Shown here: positions 13,598-27,300 of the stretch, piece by piece
How the letters are laid out: each line of letters begins with the position of its first letter
How positions within the stretch are numbered: the stretch's first letter is position 1
Assembly (NCBI GenBank): GCA_037179385.1
Contig: CM074200.1
Span: forward strand, 29,515,884-29,579,883
DNA length: 64,000 nt
Direction of reading: 5' to 3'
Source of the DNA: Holothuria scabra
Taxonomy: Eukaryota; Echinodermata; Holothuroidea; Aspidochirotida; Holothuriidae
Translations under genes and position numbers: made by a program
Notes under the pieces: generated by a model
Seen by the model: the letters and a program-made list of their open reading frames with translations, nothing else
Database searches by the model: none
Told to the model about the DNA's origin: nothing

Positions 13598-13721
13598 TTC
13601 GATGATCGTGTGCTTGATTCGATTATCACCGGGTAAATTCGACCTACAGGAGACGTTATTCGACCATCACAGTATAAAATTCGACCTTTCACTTGTGTTA
13701 TTCGAACGTTGTTCATTACTG
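13598..13721. repeat. TTCGA phased array, gene 1 flank, part 1
   Basis: TTCGA at 13598, 13618, 13638, 13659, 13680 and 13701: steps 20, 20, 21, 21, 21. The 15-16 bases between cores differ between units. Confidence 0.75.
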
Positions 13722-13933
13722 AGGTGTATCGTTTCCCATATGACCCTAGTAAAGAATTACATTAAATAAATTCAAGACATTCTGAAAATACGCTTAAAAG
13801 GTATAATTTTTCTTTAATTAAAAGTGATTCGTCTTCTAACCCAGTAGAACGTTTGTAACAATCATGCACGTTTAATGGAAATTGTAAAACGATTGCACAC
13901 ACATGTATACTTTTTCGTCCACCATGGGTGTTA

Positions 13934-14033
13934 TTCGATCAATGGTAGATAAATTCGACCGTCGGCATGCTTATTCGACTGACAGTGGTTATGTTCGATC
14001 CATGTTGGTTAAATTCGACCAACGCCGAGTCTG
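13934..14033. repeat. TTCGA phased array, gene 1 flank, part 2
   Basis: TTCGA at 13934, 13954, 13974, 13994 and 14014: four exact 20-bp steps, with preceding WAA/TTA and variable spacers. Preceded by CATGGGTGTTAT, like CATGGGTGTGCAG before the gene 3 array. Confidence 0.78.
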
Positions 14034-14109
14034 CTCAACCTTAGGCAGTATTTTCAAACATTGTTTGACCTCATTATTGTTTTTAACCCCATCGTGTGTT
14101 TGGTATAAA

Positions 14110-15300
14110 CTGTAGGTCTAATTTGCCATTCGCTAATGTGAATGTGTCGGTGCATGGGATGTTGTCCAAACTCTAAACTATTTACTTGGCCAATATGAAT
14201 GTTGTTTTATCTGTTTATTGGTAAGCATATTCGACTGCAGCATTGATAATGGATGACAGAGGTCCATACTACTTTACGAAAGAGAGAAGGTGGAGGACAT
14301 TTCTCCCATTTAGCCACTTCCAAGTGACGTCCTGAAAACTGACAGTCACAATTTCACATTTTCATGGTCCCATGCTTAAATCTTGATGTACAATTCAGTA
14401 TCGCGTTTCCGGGCAATGAACTTTCCAGTGCAACGATCACGTTTGCTGACAATGTACAGTCAACTCCTAACTTTATATTGTTGAATTAAGGGCACTCTCA
14501 GAGGAAGAGACCGGGCAAAGAAAGATTTGCTATCCCCGTAGTAAATGTAGTTCTAATGTTCTCTATTGTATACGTTGCTAAGCATGAGAAAAGTCGGATG
14601 GCAAGTACGCAGTATGGTGATCTGCAGTAGGCCACAGGTTCCAGGGTATAGGCCTACAAGGCGGGGTGCAGGCGTGTGCCCCAATTCGTGCAAAAAGTTG
14701 GTATATTCGGGCAAAACATGGGCAAAACATCATAAACGGTGACATTCTAAGGGCAAAAGATGTTCTTGCCCTTTATAAAAAATTATCCCCGTACGCCTAT
14801 GGTTCAGAGGCCTATGCAACACCCTCGGAAACGGATACCGAGATCAAGGCAACAATTCCGATACTGAGGAGATCTTGATTCGTACATCAAATAGCAATAA
14901 CATTAGCATATGCTATTCACTTCGATATAATCTTTATAGAGCTGGGTGATGCCAGGATTCGCCTGATTGAGAAGTAGTATTACTGCTCAACAAGTTGTCC
15001 TGGTTGGGAAAGGGATGAAATCTTTAACAGTAATAGCACCTAATGATGTAATTTCATGATCACTACTTTATTTGACCAGGGAGGTTTAACGGCACCACCA
15101 AATGGTGCAGTCTCTAAGACAAGGTAACCATTTTTGTATGAGAGTCACGGTCTCTGGCAGGATGCTAGTTTTATATCAATTTACCACCTACCCTTTAGAT
15201 ATTTTAAAGAAAACAAAGGACATTGATTTTAAATGTTTCTACATGTTTTACTTCTTGAAATTCGATTTATCTTTTAAAGTAGTCCCTACTTTGCTTCATT
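14110..15300. other. Noncoding stretch
   Basis: No exon or repeat recognised. Short frames at 14666 and 15102 show no domain. Confidence 0.5.
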
Positions 15301-15308
15301 CTATAGAT

Positions 15309-15450
15309 AGTTTTCACTGACGTCACAGATATTGGTCAGCAGCTGCAACCGCCATGTTTGAGGGCACGCCTGTACATACATACCGGGGTTGCCCTCAAGC
15401 ATGGCTGAAATACTCCACGTGGAAAGCGTCTATGACGTCACGTGAGAACT
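15309..15450. mobile_element. 142-bp MITE, AT target duplication, TGACGTCA ends
   Basis: Starts AGTTTTCACTGACGTCAC and ends TGACGTCACGTGAGAACT, flanked by AT on both sides. Internal near-palindrome GCCATGTTTGAGGGCA / TGCCCTCAAGCATGGC. Similar ends and the same AT duplication as the element at 31162-31798. The 2-bp AT duplication fits ISL2EU-type elements, which is an inference. Confidence 0.65.
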
Positions 15451-15454
15451 ATGT

Positions 15455-17958
15455 ATTGGTGCGTGTCACGTGTACTAAATATAAGACTGAGATGTTGTTG
15501 TGGATACTTACACGGGATAGGGTCTGTTGAAATCTAATGCAAACGATTTTCAACGGAGGCCCACCTCATTTAGATTCTTAAAGTAATACATTATTACAAA
15601 AAGAATGCCGAAAGCACCAAGCCATGAAACTGCAGAACTAGGGACTTTTGAAGGCAACTTTTAGCTTACAAATTTTGCTTCCTATCTTTGGCAATTTTGG
15701 ACAATATTAAAGACAAAAGGCATTTAAACTGAAAGGAAACTAATGTTGAATCCCCCCCCCCCCTTCTTCGGGTTTCAATGTCCCTAGTACAGAATAATAT
15801 TCTTGCATATGTTGATTTCAATGAATTCTCTGCGTATACACGACGAGACCATTTGGGGTTCTGAAATCCGTCGAGTGTGAGCGAGGCGTGCTATGTTTGT
15901 CGTGCGTTTCATGGCTCATGTGAAAGGCCCAGATTTTGTGTGTGTGTGTGTGTCATTCCAATCCCAAAGAGTGATTAAAAAACTGATAACTGTTGAAAGA
16001 AAATGCTTTGACATTAGGTCATGGTAGAAGGTTTTCCATTCAGGTGTGATAAGCTAATTGTTACTCTATCAGGGAGGCAATCAGATTTCGACAGAGAATA
16101 TTAACCTGTTGTTCCAGTGCCTCATTTTTAACTTGCGAACTCAATGTTTACCAGAATATAGAAACATTGAAGAAGTCTTTCGGGTTAGAAGAAAAGTTCC
16201 TTCGTGTTAATTACTGTGGAATGAAAATTTATCAATATTTATCAAGAAAAAAATCCTTACAGATGCAAGAATAGCTAGCTCTCACTTTACTGTAAACAAT
16301 CACAGCATTACACCGTGATCACGGATCATTTTTGGTAGTTTTAAGTATTGAGCAAATTAACGTATTGCAGAATTCAAGTTGCGAAAAAATTGGAACATTA
16401 AACTTTGATTTAATATCAGTGTATGACGTCGTATCCTTCCCCTATTAAGAAGAGTGCTGCAGTTGCTGTATTTTTATTCAAGTGTAACTCACTGACGACA
16501 AAATCATCGGAAAACAATTCAAGAGAAAAATCATACTCGAATAATTCTCCTGGACCACTGAACGGAAGGGCTCGTGGAAGCCGTATGGGATATATGTGCA
16601 CTGTTTAACAAGGTGTTTCTTGAGGCAATGGACATAAACCCTAGTCCAAAATTACAAGGCAGAGACTGGGCTGTATCTCCAAGAGGCAGGCCTCGTAACG
16701 ATGCCTGGTTTCGTGACCTGATATGAGGTCACTTGCAGATTGATTTTTTTATTCTGCCATTTATTAACCCTCTATATGATGGACAAACCTTGTAAACAAT
16801 ATATGTGAACTTCTTTAATAGAGTTCGTGGGTCGCTTAAATATAGAAGTACATTAAAAGACCATCCCTTTTTAAACTATTTTTAGGCAAGTGCTTTGGAT
16901 AATCAAAGAAAGTCTTTTTGTTTTCAAAGGAAAAAGAAACAAAGATCATGCCAATTTCTAAAGCATTCATGCACGTAATAAATGGAAACTTCAACAGTGA
17001 TTGTTTTTCTAACCACAATACAGGATTTTACATTCAGATTGCGTAACTATTTAGCCATAATTAGAGAAGAAAAGCTTATGCTCACAACGTGGATGGTCCT
17101 TAAAGCCTCCTACCATTGCAGGGACCGCGGAAACTGGGGAGTTGTCTGGTCGGGCTAAAGTTCCCCCCCCCCTTACTTTTTCTGTCGTAGGAATTTGTGT
17201 TGGCGATTAACCATCCCCACACATATACTTCTTTTTTCTGAGCCCCCCTCCTCCATTAAAGTTTTATTTATTCCCATAATTAATCTCACTATACGAAATA
17301 TTGGTGACCGTTTCTCACTAAAAAGGTCGCTAATTTTGGTACCAACTAGTCCACTTCCAAGATCATGGAAAAAACGTGAAGAGTCATGGAAACTTTCATT
17401 GAAGTGCCTTTAAACCAAACCTTTATTTACAGGGTCGATTCAATTTTATTTATTTTTATATGTAAATTTGTGTATTTAATGCTTTATTTCGTTAGAAATT
17501 AAGAAATCCTCCCTTTCATTCTCTGGTAGAGCAGGCAGGTCTCACCTTTATGCATGCGATCAAAGCAAGATATAATTGGGAGAGAAGAAATACCTAGCAC
17601 ATTTAAGGGGGTGCACCTATCTAGTATTTTGTAAATTTTGCACAAACAAGTTGATACCGTATTGATGTCTTTGATGTACACTAACATATGCTTGCATTTA
17701 TGTATTAGAGCTCAATCTTTATATTACCTTAGTGCAAATCATACCAATGCAACTTCAAGGGCGTATGATTTGCAGCTCATAAAGGAGTTTTATTTGATAT
17801 AAAAAGAATTGAATTACAATTCATTACATTCAAAATACAAAATTCAGAGCAAGCAAAGTTTGAAAACATTTTTACTTTCTTCTTAAAATTTAAGAATTTT
17901 AGCAGTTTTAGGATAGGAATTCCTTTTTAAGGGATCTTTTTGTTTACTTCAAAACCAG
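15455..17958. other. 5' flank of gene 1, no exon found
   Basis: Holds a TG microsatellite (about 15940), a fragment of the GCACTGTTTAACAAGG MITE (16590-16640) and a C run (17162). No convincing signal-peptide exon ending in phase 1 was found. Confidence 0.5.
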
Positions 17959-18327
17959 TGCCACCAAAGGTGTCCCTGTCCTATGGCAATGTCACACTTT
18001 CAAATGCATCCTATCATAATGACCATGGATATGAATTAAATTATGGACAAAATAATACTTATGTTGCGGAGAACCAGACAATAGATGTCACGTGTCTTGC
18101 TGAAGGAGCTAAACCTCAAGCAGACATTACTTGGATGATAAACGGAGAGATTGTTGACGATGTGCCTTCTCCGAAAACAGAACGTAACTTACATGAGAAC
18201 AGAACGTTTGACTCTACGTCGACTTTAGAATTTAAACCGACAGGAGAGCAAGTCACCGTGACCTGTTATGTTATCCTGAACGGGACAGATATTGGAACAA
18301 ACACAAATGCAACATTCCTCACATACG
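17959..18327 (+). CDS. Gene 1 exon: Ig-like domain 1
   Basis: A 369-nt exon, phase 1 in and 1 out, the usual form of an Ig-domain exon. It starts after an AAACCAG acceptor (VPPKVSLSY) and ends at a GGTAAA donor. B-strand Cys is in NVTC-like context (IDVTCLAEG), the core Trp is in ITWMINGE, and the F-strand Cys is in VTVTCYV. The tyrosine corner (DxGxYxC) of V/I-set domains is missing, which suggests a C2-like set. Seven NxS/T sequons suggest heavy glycosylation. Gene 2 and gene 3 carry exons of exactly the same length. Confidence 0.9.
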
Positions 18328-21300
18328 GTAAATATATGTTTGCTGCAAAAATACGCTTAAAACGGACCCAAACAGTCAATTAAAGGTCAAATTTAGTTGG
18401 CCATAACTGCAAATTTTTAATTAATCTTTCCAATATGTCTTTTTGAGTATCATAAATATCTGTATTCACACCAATAATAACCATTTCTAAGAGATGCATG
18501 TAGACATCAAAATTAAGAACATCTTAAGTTGATGATCGAATTTACCAGGCTGTTTGAATCGTATGAAAAGTGCCTAGAACTTGCACTGGTCCCTTACCTC
18601 TGACGGTAATAAAGCACAATTAAATGCATTTTAAGTGTGCAGATGAATTTTATTTTGATATGCTGATTCAAATGCTGACAGTATCTACTGGTTAAGTCAA
18701 TTTTAAAGAAGAGTCCATAACAACCTTTATATTTGATATGTCATAGAAAAACGTATTCTAAGCATTCTGGTAAAAATTTCATTCATTTCCCATGTTCGGA
18801 TATCGTATTAATAATTAAAGTTAACACACTTTCTATAAAAATTGGACTTGAAGCAAGCTGGTGTAATTTCATGGATTAACATTGGTGTTCATGGTTTTTC
18901 CCCTTTCATCCTATTAGTTTCATCCTGGATTGATTAGGAATACTATCTTGCCCTTAGCCATGTATAGTGTGTAAAAATCATTACCCATAAAGCACTAATG
19001 GCATCAATATATTCTAGTTTAGTTGCATAAAATTTGTGGTAAATTAAAAAGAGAAACAAAATATTGGCCAACAATGTGAATCTACGACATCACGGCTGTT
19101 TGCTTCAAGCGTGTTTGATCTAACAGTAGAGCATCCGCCTGTCACGCGGAAGGCCCGGCTTCGATTCCCACGTCGTCAGATCATACCAAAGACTCTAAAA
19201 ATGGAACCTACTGCCATTGTGGGTGATGCTCCGCATAAGCAATGGAGTAGGGAAAACAAGCCAGTGAGCCACAACTGGGAATAAGGCCGTAGTCGGCTCG
19301 ACTTGAACCGATAGGTTGGAAACTGGGCCGTAAAAATCTATCTAACTAACTAACTTCAAGTTCATTCTGTATAGAAAAATGTGCCACTTATAATTGCCAA
19401 TACCTCTAGAAACAAATATGAGAAATGACTTAAAATGTCACCAGAATGTCATAAGAATATGTTCCTCTTTCCTTATGGGTCTAGACTGTTCTTTTAAGTC
19501 ACCAGCAAAAGTGACTTTGAATTATTTCATTCTTGGCGATATCGCAGACTTCGAAGAAAGTACATTTATAATAACTACAGAGATGTTAAAAGTTTCACGG
19601 GACGTTGTCTGTGTAAAGCCAACATATCACAGTGCTATACTGGGCCGTTTATTATTCTATATAAACTGTAACAGGAATGTAGCTCGTATTGGAATGAAAT
19701 ATGTTGGTATTACACATGCGATTTTGATCTAGCTAAAGATGTGTCAAAATTTAAATGTGAACCCGAAATATGTGTAGGGTATTCAGACTTTAGAGTATTT
19801 TCAGTCTTAATAAAGAAATGATTGTTATAACATTATATAAGATATCATCAAAAATGCAATCAAATTAAAGTTAATTTTTATGTGAAATATTATCATGATT
19901 TTTTTTTTTATTTGCAGTCGTTAAAGCTTAGTTTCCTTAACGTTTTTATTTCAGTTTTACCGAATGTTTTTCTTTTGCACAATGGAAGTAAAGTATTAAT
20001 TGATGAAGTGTACGTAGAGAAGAACGAGACTGTTAATATTACTTGCTATGCGGAAGGGTCCAGGCCTCCGGCAAATCTTTCATGGGAAGGCATTTATGAT
20101 CATTTAGCAACATCTACAGAAGAACGACGTAATCTGAACGACGAAACGTTTGATACTCTAACAACTTTGATTATATCACCCAAAAAAGACGTTGAGACAA
20201 TCAGATGCAAAAGTTTAATCATAGAGATTAATGACCTTATCACGGTTGGTTTGACAATTCGCACTTACGGTAAGTGCAAGACCATGATATTTCGATACAT
20301 TACCAAACAACAGCTTAAAAGGATATGTCTCGTCTAAGAAATCTGCCTTTCACAGCACTGCAAAACACTCTGGTCAGATTGGCCAATGACTGGGTAAACT
20401 ATGCACCGAACATAGACTGGTCAAACTGCTTGACTAAAATATAAATAATTATTGTTTATTTTGACCAATGTTGTTTATTTTTGAAATGTGAAATATTTTG
20501 TGAAGCGTTTCTTATAAATCACAGTCGATTTCTTTTACTGTTCTCAGTGTTAGGGAAGCCGTTCATAACTTTTAACGGTAAATCATTGGACATCATATAC
20601 ATCAACGGAAACGATAGTGTTACCCTATTTTGCAGCGATGGCGACTCTAAACCAAAACCAACCTTATCGTGGAAAATTAACGGAATCGCAACAAAATTCG
20701 GGGTCACTCAATCAATTGGCTCATCCAATTTGGTGTTTCAACCCAAACACAATGACTTAGTTGAGTGTTTAAGCTACCTTAACGGACCAAACATCACTCT
20801 CGTTTCAAATGTCAGCTTTCATTCTGGTAATATACAGTATTCTATTCCTTGCGTGAAATTGCGCAAATTCCACATAAGTAACTTCTGTAAAAAGCAGTTA
20901 CTTGTCTGCACAATGTAAATCGCAAAAGATATTTTTTTACGTTTTCACCTGTCAAGTATATCTTCATGGTATGTGTTTTTAGAAGCTTTCTATATATTTT
21001 TGATATTCCTAATGTTAGTCATTCTATGTAATTTCACAACGACGTCGTCGAGTGTTTTAAGCTACCTTTATGGTCCAAACATCACTTTCGTGGCTTATGT
21101 TAGCTTTTGCATTTATGAATTGGCAAGACAGAAAACGTCTTTTCCGTGTGAGTTTATATAAATGCATTGTTATTGTATTTTCACAGAAAATCAAAATAAA
21201 CTTAAAATTTACAAATATGATAAGTTTCATCTAAGAGTGAAAGGAGTAAGTCTACCGTACATCGTTGGAAAATTTAGGGAGGATTTAGGGAAAGCTATTT

Positions 21301-24300
21301 AAAAATATTTCAATACAAAAACATTTTACAAAGAAGATACTACATTTAATAGTTAAAAGATAACCTATTAATATAGCTGTGTTACTAAAAATTTTAACTA
21401 TAAAAAGAACTGCCAATCTTGACTCATTCGAAATTTGTGCTTTCACACTTTTTCGTGATCTAAGGACAGTACTCGTTGAAAACAAATCCAACACCCACTT
21501 ACTTTAAACACGCTATATTTCCCCTTGTGGGCTGGGGGTTGTAGAATATGTCCACGGTATTCCCTGCCTGTCGTAGGAGGCGACTAAATGGGAGGACTTG
21601 AACAGTATTTGAACATGATGACAATATTGACACATTCTTGTTGGTGTGTCGTTAAATCCAATTTAACCACGCTATCATTTCGTACCTTTATACCTCGGAT
21701 TACATTTGGAGAATATTCTCTACAACAAATTTAACTATTTCCATTGGGTAGAAACTGTTATTTGTGTGGGGGAAGGGGGAAACGCATGCGTGCGAAAATA
21801 AAGTAATAATATTTTGGTAAAGAAGATTTAAAGAAGGAAATGTTTAAAGATATCGCGTTGTTAACGGACTTCACCAACCCATGTTTTCACTCCATTTTAA
21901 CAGTAGGGATTTGTATTTCTAAGTGATACAATGAATCATTACATTTATCATACAGAAAACTATATAGATAAAGCAGCCTCCGACATCATCTTAACTGTGG
22001 TCGTCCCCTGTGCAGCGGCGGTAATTTTGACCGTTCTTGTAGTTATTTGTGTTTACATTGCGGCTAAACGATTAAAGGGTGAGTACCGTATCGTTTGTTA
22101 TCCATAGAGTGTAGCATGCTGTGTTTACATCCAGAGAAGCCCTTTAAGTATTGGCTTAATCGTTTCAGATCTTGAGCTAATAGGGTTTTTCTCGTTTCCC
22201 TGGTTGTTGCAGGATCACAGTCGACGAGTATATCAGTGTAAGTTGACATCACCTCAGTGTTGCTATCAAAAGTTCAGAAAATTTATATTGACTTGTTTGG
22301 ATCTGGTTTTAACACTAGTTATTTCTAAAACAAATTTTCTTATCCGAACGACTGATATTATAAATCTTTCGTTGGTTAAATAAACATCCTCTAAGGAACC
22401 AAAATTTTATTGTCATCTCTTCAATTCATATACATATATCATTGCATATATTTATAAAAGTATTTAAAAACGATATTCGATACTACAACTCCAATGATAT
22501 TGCTCGCAGAGATTTAGACATACCTATGGAAGAGACGTCCAATGTCACATCATCAAAACCTCTACAGAAGGAATATGTCATGGGTGAGTTACTTAGGTCC
22601 CTTCTGTTTGAACAGTTTAATTCACTTTACATCTCAGTGCCTTTCAAGAGCATGAGCAGTCGTCCAAACTTGATGTTGCAATGTGTATTAGACTAATCGG
22701 TTTCATGATTGGTTGTTAAAAGTCATGTGACAACATTTTTTTCTTAAAAGAACTTAAAAGAAGTTACTGCTTGGTTTACCCCTTGAAGTATACAATTACT
22801 TTTAAGAGAACTTAGAAGGAAAATTATAGGATTTGGTTGATTCTTCAGGGTAAATTGAGCGGGGGACTGCTCTTGACCTTTACATAAGAGTCATCCTATA
22901 ACACTTCGATCACTTTTCTACTCAATGTTATATTTTTACAATTCATACTCTGAAAATGGTCTTATTTTCTTATTTCTTTAGCTGGGACAGATAAATCTTT
23001 TCCAAAACCACCAGAGTAAGTATGTGTCTAGCATAATAATTGAGTGAAATAATAATTTCCAGTTAGAGAGAATTTGTGTAAAATAAATGTTTCTCCACAA
23101 ACAACAAAGTTTTGATACAACGACATTTCTTCTTTCTTTAGTTTAGAGTTGCCAAAAATACCGGGTGGTTCGGAAGTGCCATATTATTCGGAACTGCCAG
23201 AACAAGAAAACGGTAACTTATTGGTTTGTATTACTTGATATGTTGTAGAATTTAATTTTTAAATTTATCTTTAAAATAACCTTTCATTTAAATTGAAACA
23301 ACTGCGTTTTACAATTTTTCAACGCTACCCTTTCGCTGCAAGAGGAATCAAATATATCTAGAAGAGTGATTTTATTCAACACGTTTTTAAAGAGTGCAAT
23401 CAGTACTGCTTCAGGACTGCAAAATGTTGATTATGGTCAGTCTCAAAAATAAAAACAATAGCAAACTTAAATTGAGATAAATGTTTGTTAAATCAAATTT
23501 CAACAAGAATGGGTACCGGTGTCAATCGCCATATCAACGTTAACCTTCCTTTAAAGACAGTTATTCAACACCTCAAACAGTTCTAATTCTAACCTAACCC
23601 TCCAATGACTGTTTTAAACTGAAACTAATCAAGAAACAGTTTCAGTTTATCACTCCAGGGCTAGTGTACAAGACGCCAATGTGTAACCGGAACCGTAGAA
23701 TAAATGGTGTTCAATAGGAGCCATATTAATCTGAATGTTCTGGATATGATGTTAGCCAAAGATGTGTCCCAATTGAAAAGTTCTGTTTATCACTCTAAAA
23801 AAATGTCCGGTTCAGATTTGAACCGGACATTTTTTAAAGTGATAAAATGGACACTTAACTGAAAATGATCAAATTTTTGACTAGATTCGATTCATTTTGA
23901 ACAAAAAAAAAAATGGTTAGTTTTGAACCGAAACTAGGCAAATATTTGTAGTTTGCGCTGAGAATTGACTGACTTTAAAGGTTGCGGTATACTTTCAAGG
24001 GCTGCAGATATAACACGAAAGAACAGACTTTTAATGAAATAGATGTAACCAACATTTATTGAAAGTATCAATCTCTTACAGCTTATGAACTTAACTTTCA
24101 CACCGAATACTATTCTGCCATGGGTAAAAGCGAAAAAGGGGGAAAGATGTTTTCAGGAAAAGATATCTGTTTTATTCTCAACATGAAAATGGGACATATC
24201 TATGATAGATGGATGGGTACAATTGATGTCAATCAAATGGAAAAGTGTGTTATACTTTCAACCGTCTCAGGTAATGTTTCTCTTGGCTCGTCGAGATATA

Positions 24301-27300
24301 CCAAATACAAGAGCAATATATTGCATAATCTTTCGGTTCAAGACCTATTGTTTAACACAAAGTGCTATCATTATCTTTGTTGGTAGGCCTATCAATATTC
24401 AAGTTAAACTAAGTTTCTGTTTTTCTACAGAGAAACTTCGAAAAAAAGAAATTCATTGGCATAAATTTGTAAAGCAGGCACTAGAGATTCCTGAAGCAAC
24501 CAATCTTACTATTTTTGAAGGAATTGGAATTTATGAAGGTAAAAGTGTTTAACACATTTGCATACCCTTAATTACACAACTCTTCCTTCTCATGAAATTC
24601 CAAGTTTTCGTCAATACAGGGGCCAATTTGTAATTCATTGTTTCAAAAAAGCAAAATTTTCAGCGCGTTCCGCGCGCTTCAACATACAATTCTAATACAT
24701 AAGTGTTGTCTCATGAATCAGTTTGATAAACCTTTTCAAGCTCTGGAAATGACAAAATCGAAATTTGCCATTTGTGACACCACATCATCAAGTGACAGCG
24801 GCAACTCCAGTGCTATTTTTTATAAATTTTGTTTTATAAAATTCCAAACTTACTCCAGTATAAGCTCTTGTCTAAAAAAAACAACAAAGTTTCGAAAACT
24901 TGTAAAATTTTATTACAGCGCTTCAGTAGACCTTGAAGATAACATTATGTAGCAACAACGATCTTCAGTCGATCACCGTGCAATCATTCTCAGAGTTGCC
25001 ATCAAAGGAAGTCCAGATTCTTCGATCAGTAATCCCCCAATTTTTCAGATTTCCCTATACAAGAAACCCAGAATCCAAAAATGTCTGCAATACAGTCTCC
25101 ATAGCCAAAAATATTTGTTTCAAAAAGGCAAAAATTTTGGCGCGCTTTGCGCGGCGCGAAAAAAGTTTCCAATAGAGTGGTGTTCACACTTCAAAGAAAA
25201 GTCGGAAAATTTGGGTGCTTATCCCTTTCCCCTGAAGAAGTCTTTTTACCTCCCTGCTGCTTAGCTACTACTAAAAGCCTGAGAAATGCCATTTTTGAAT
25301 GTCTGAGGGGTCCGATTTTTCAAAATTTCCTCTACGCTTCGCGCCAACTGACGGTGACGCTCCGCTTAAATAGTCTTTTAGGCAAGACTTCAGGCAGTGA
25401 ATCATTTGCCTACCGTAAGTGCTCTCATGTATACCTATCATCAGCTACCTTTCAACCCTGTCAGTTGAATAGTCTGTGATTAGATGGATTCTTTAGTAAC
25501 TTGAAGAATGAAAATGCTATCAATGTTCCTCAGTTGGCAAAGATATACTGGGATTGCTGTATACTATAGCATGGCTGGAAAAAAAGAATTCTACCTTCTT
25601 AAGTGTCCAGTTTCATTTGAAAAAAATGATTTGTATCATACAAACATTACTTCCTGGTAGTAAAAAGGAAAAAAATTAGCATAAAAAATGTACCATTTGG
25701 TCAATGGGGTAGGGTGAGGTGCATAGTCCAAACGTTGTCCCCTTCCCACCCCACCCCAACCCCAACCACCCCCCCCCCCCAACACTTTCAAATTGCTTCC
25801 TACGCCACTATATGCTAGATAACGGTAATGCACACTGCACCGACCAGGCTTTGCCCCAGATTGGCTGGAAATTCCTATCAATATAAGTCATATCTTATAA
25901 CTGCGCGTTATAAACATATCTACCATGTTTTACATAATATTTGTATGCGTTTTAGAGGCAGCCGAGTTGCAGTCGTCGCTGTGTCCGGCCAGGAAGCTGT
26001 TGGCAGTTCCCTTACCGAACTTGCACCGTCCCAATCACCCGTCTGTGATCGGTTATCTTCATAGACCCTAAAGAAATGTTTTAAAATCCTTTGACCATAT
26101 AGAAGGTAAAGGTGGTGGATAATGGTAGCTAATTACCTACAGTGAGTAGGGTTGCCGTTGAGTCTTTGTCAGCAGACTAAGAAATTGTACTTCACGTGAT
26201 TACAGTTGCCGCCAACGTAGCCTCAAAAAGTAGTTTGGGAAAGCTGTATCCGGTCCAATCCTTCTCGGAGCAGTATGTACCCTGTCAGACAATAAATTTG
26301 CTGTGGGTCGAATAATTTCCTTTTAGATACATTCAATGCTAGATATATTTCAGTAGCAGGATGCGTTTCTTCACATAGTTACTTTTCATTTTATGACAGG
26401 TAAACTCTATTTAATACAAGAACACATGGATTGTGAAAAACTAGATGTTCGTATTTCTGTCCCATTCTCTCGGCCGGAAGTTATGGAACATCTGATTGGA
26501 ATTCTTGCAGGTCTAGAATTTATCCAGTCCTATGGGGTAAAATATATTACTAGCCTTTAATACGTCTAGACCTTGAGTTTCAAAATAATGCAAAACTTGA
26601 ACAGGACACCACCTCGCATATTTTTTCTGAGTTGCCAAAATATGAGTCACAACTACATCGCGTACACTCTAAAAAAAAAAATGTTGAAATTTCAACAGAT
26701 TCCGTGTCAGTAAAGCAACCACACAATTCTGGTTTATTTTACTAGGAATTTTAATTCAAATTAACGAAGAAACTGGTTAAAATGTAGAAGTATAGCCAGT
26801 TATTTAGTTAATTTCACAAGTGTAATGGTAAATGTGATCATGGATGACTGGTAAAAAAAACAGGATTGTGCATGTGCTATATCAACACAGATCCTGGTGA
26901 AATTTCACCAGACGTTTTTTTAGAGTGTATGAACGATGATTGCTGTATCAGTTGAAAAGGGATGTTCAAAACAGCCATTTCTCATAGCATGTAGGAGGAA
27001 TGGTTGCTCAAGCAGATATCCTAGAAATTTTGTAACAGATAACTTTTTCATTGGATCTTTCAAATATTTTGTATCAGTTTCGGACAAACTTTCACTAATT
27101 CTATTACTTTTTCCTTTCATTTGACATTGTTCTTGTTTCAGCTTCTTCATCCAGGATTATCAACAAGGAAAATATTATTAACGAATAAAGGAATATGCAA
27201 GTTGTATGACTTTTGTCTATCGGAAGATGCTTCAAACACAGTAAGGATTAGGAAATCAAGGGTAAGTTTCACAAAAATTAAGCTAAAGTAGTTTTTATTG

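Noticed and set aside
15930..15955. TG repeat as a functional site
   Set aside because: Ordinary microsatellite.
19111..19180. tRNA-Asp-like sequence
   Set aside because: Part of a SINE with a body and tail; arms are mutated, so not a working tRNA gene.
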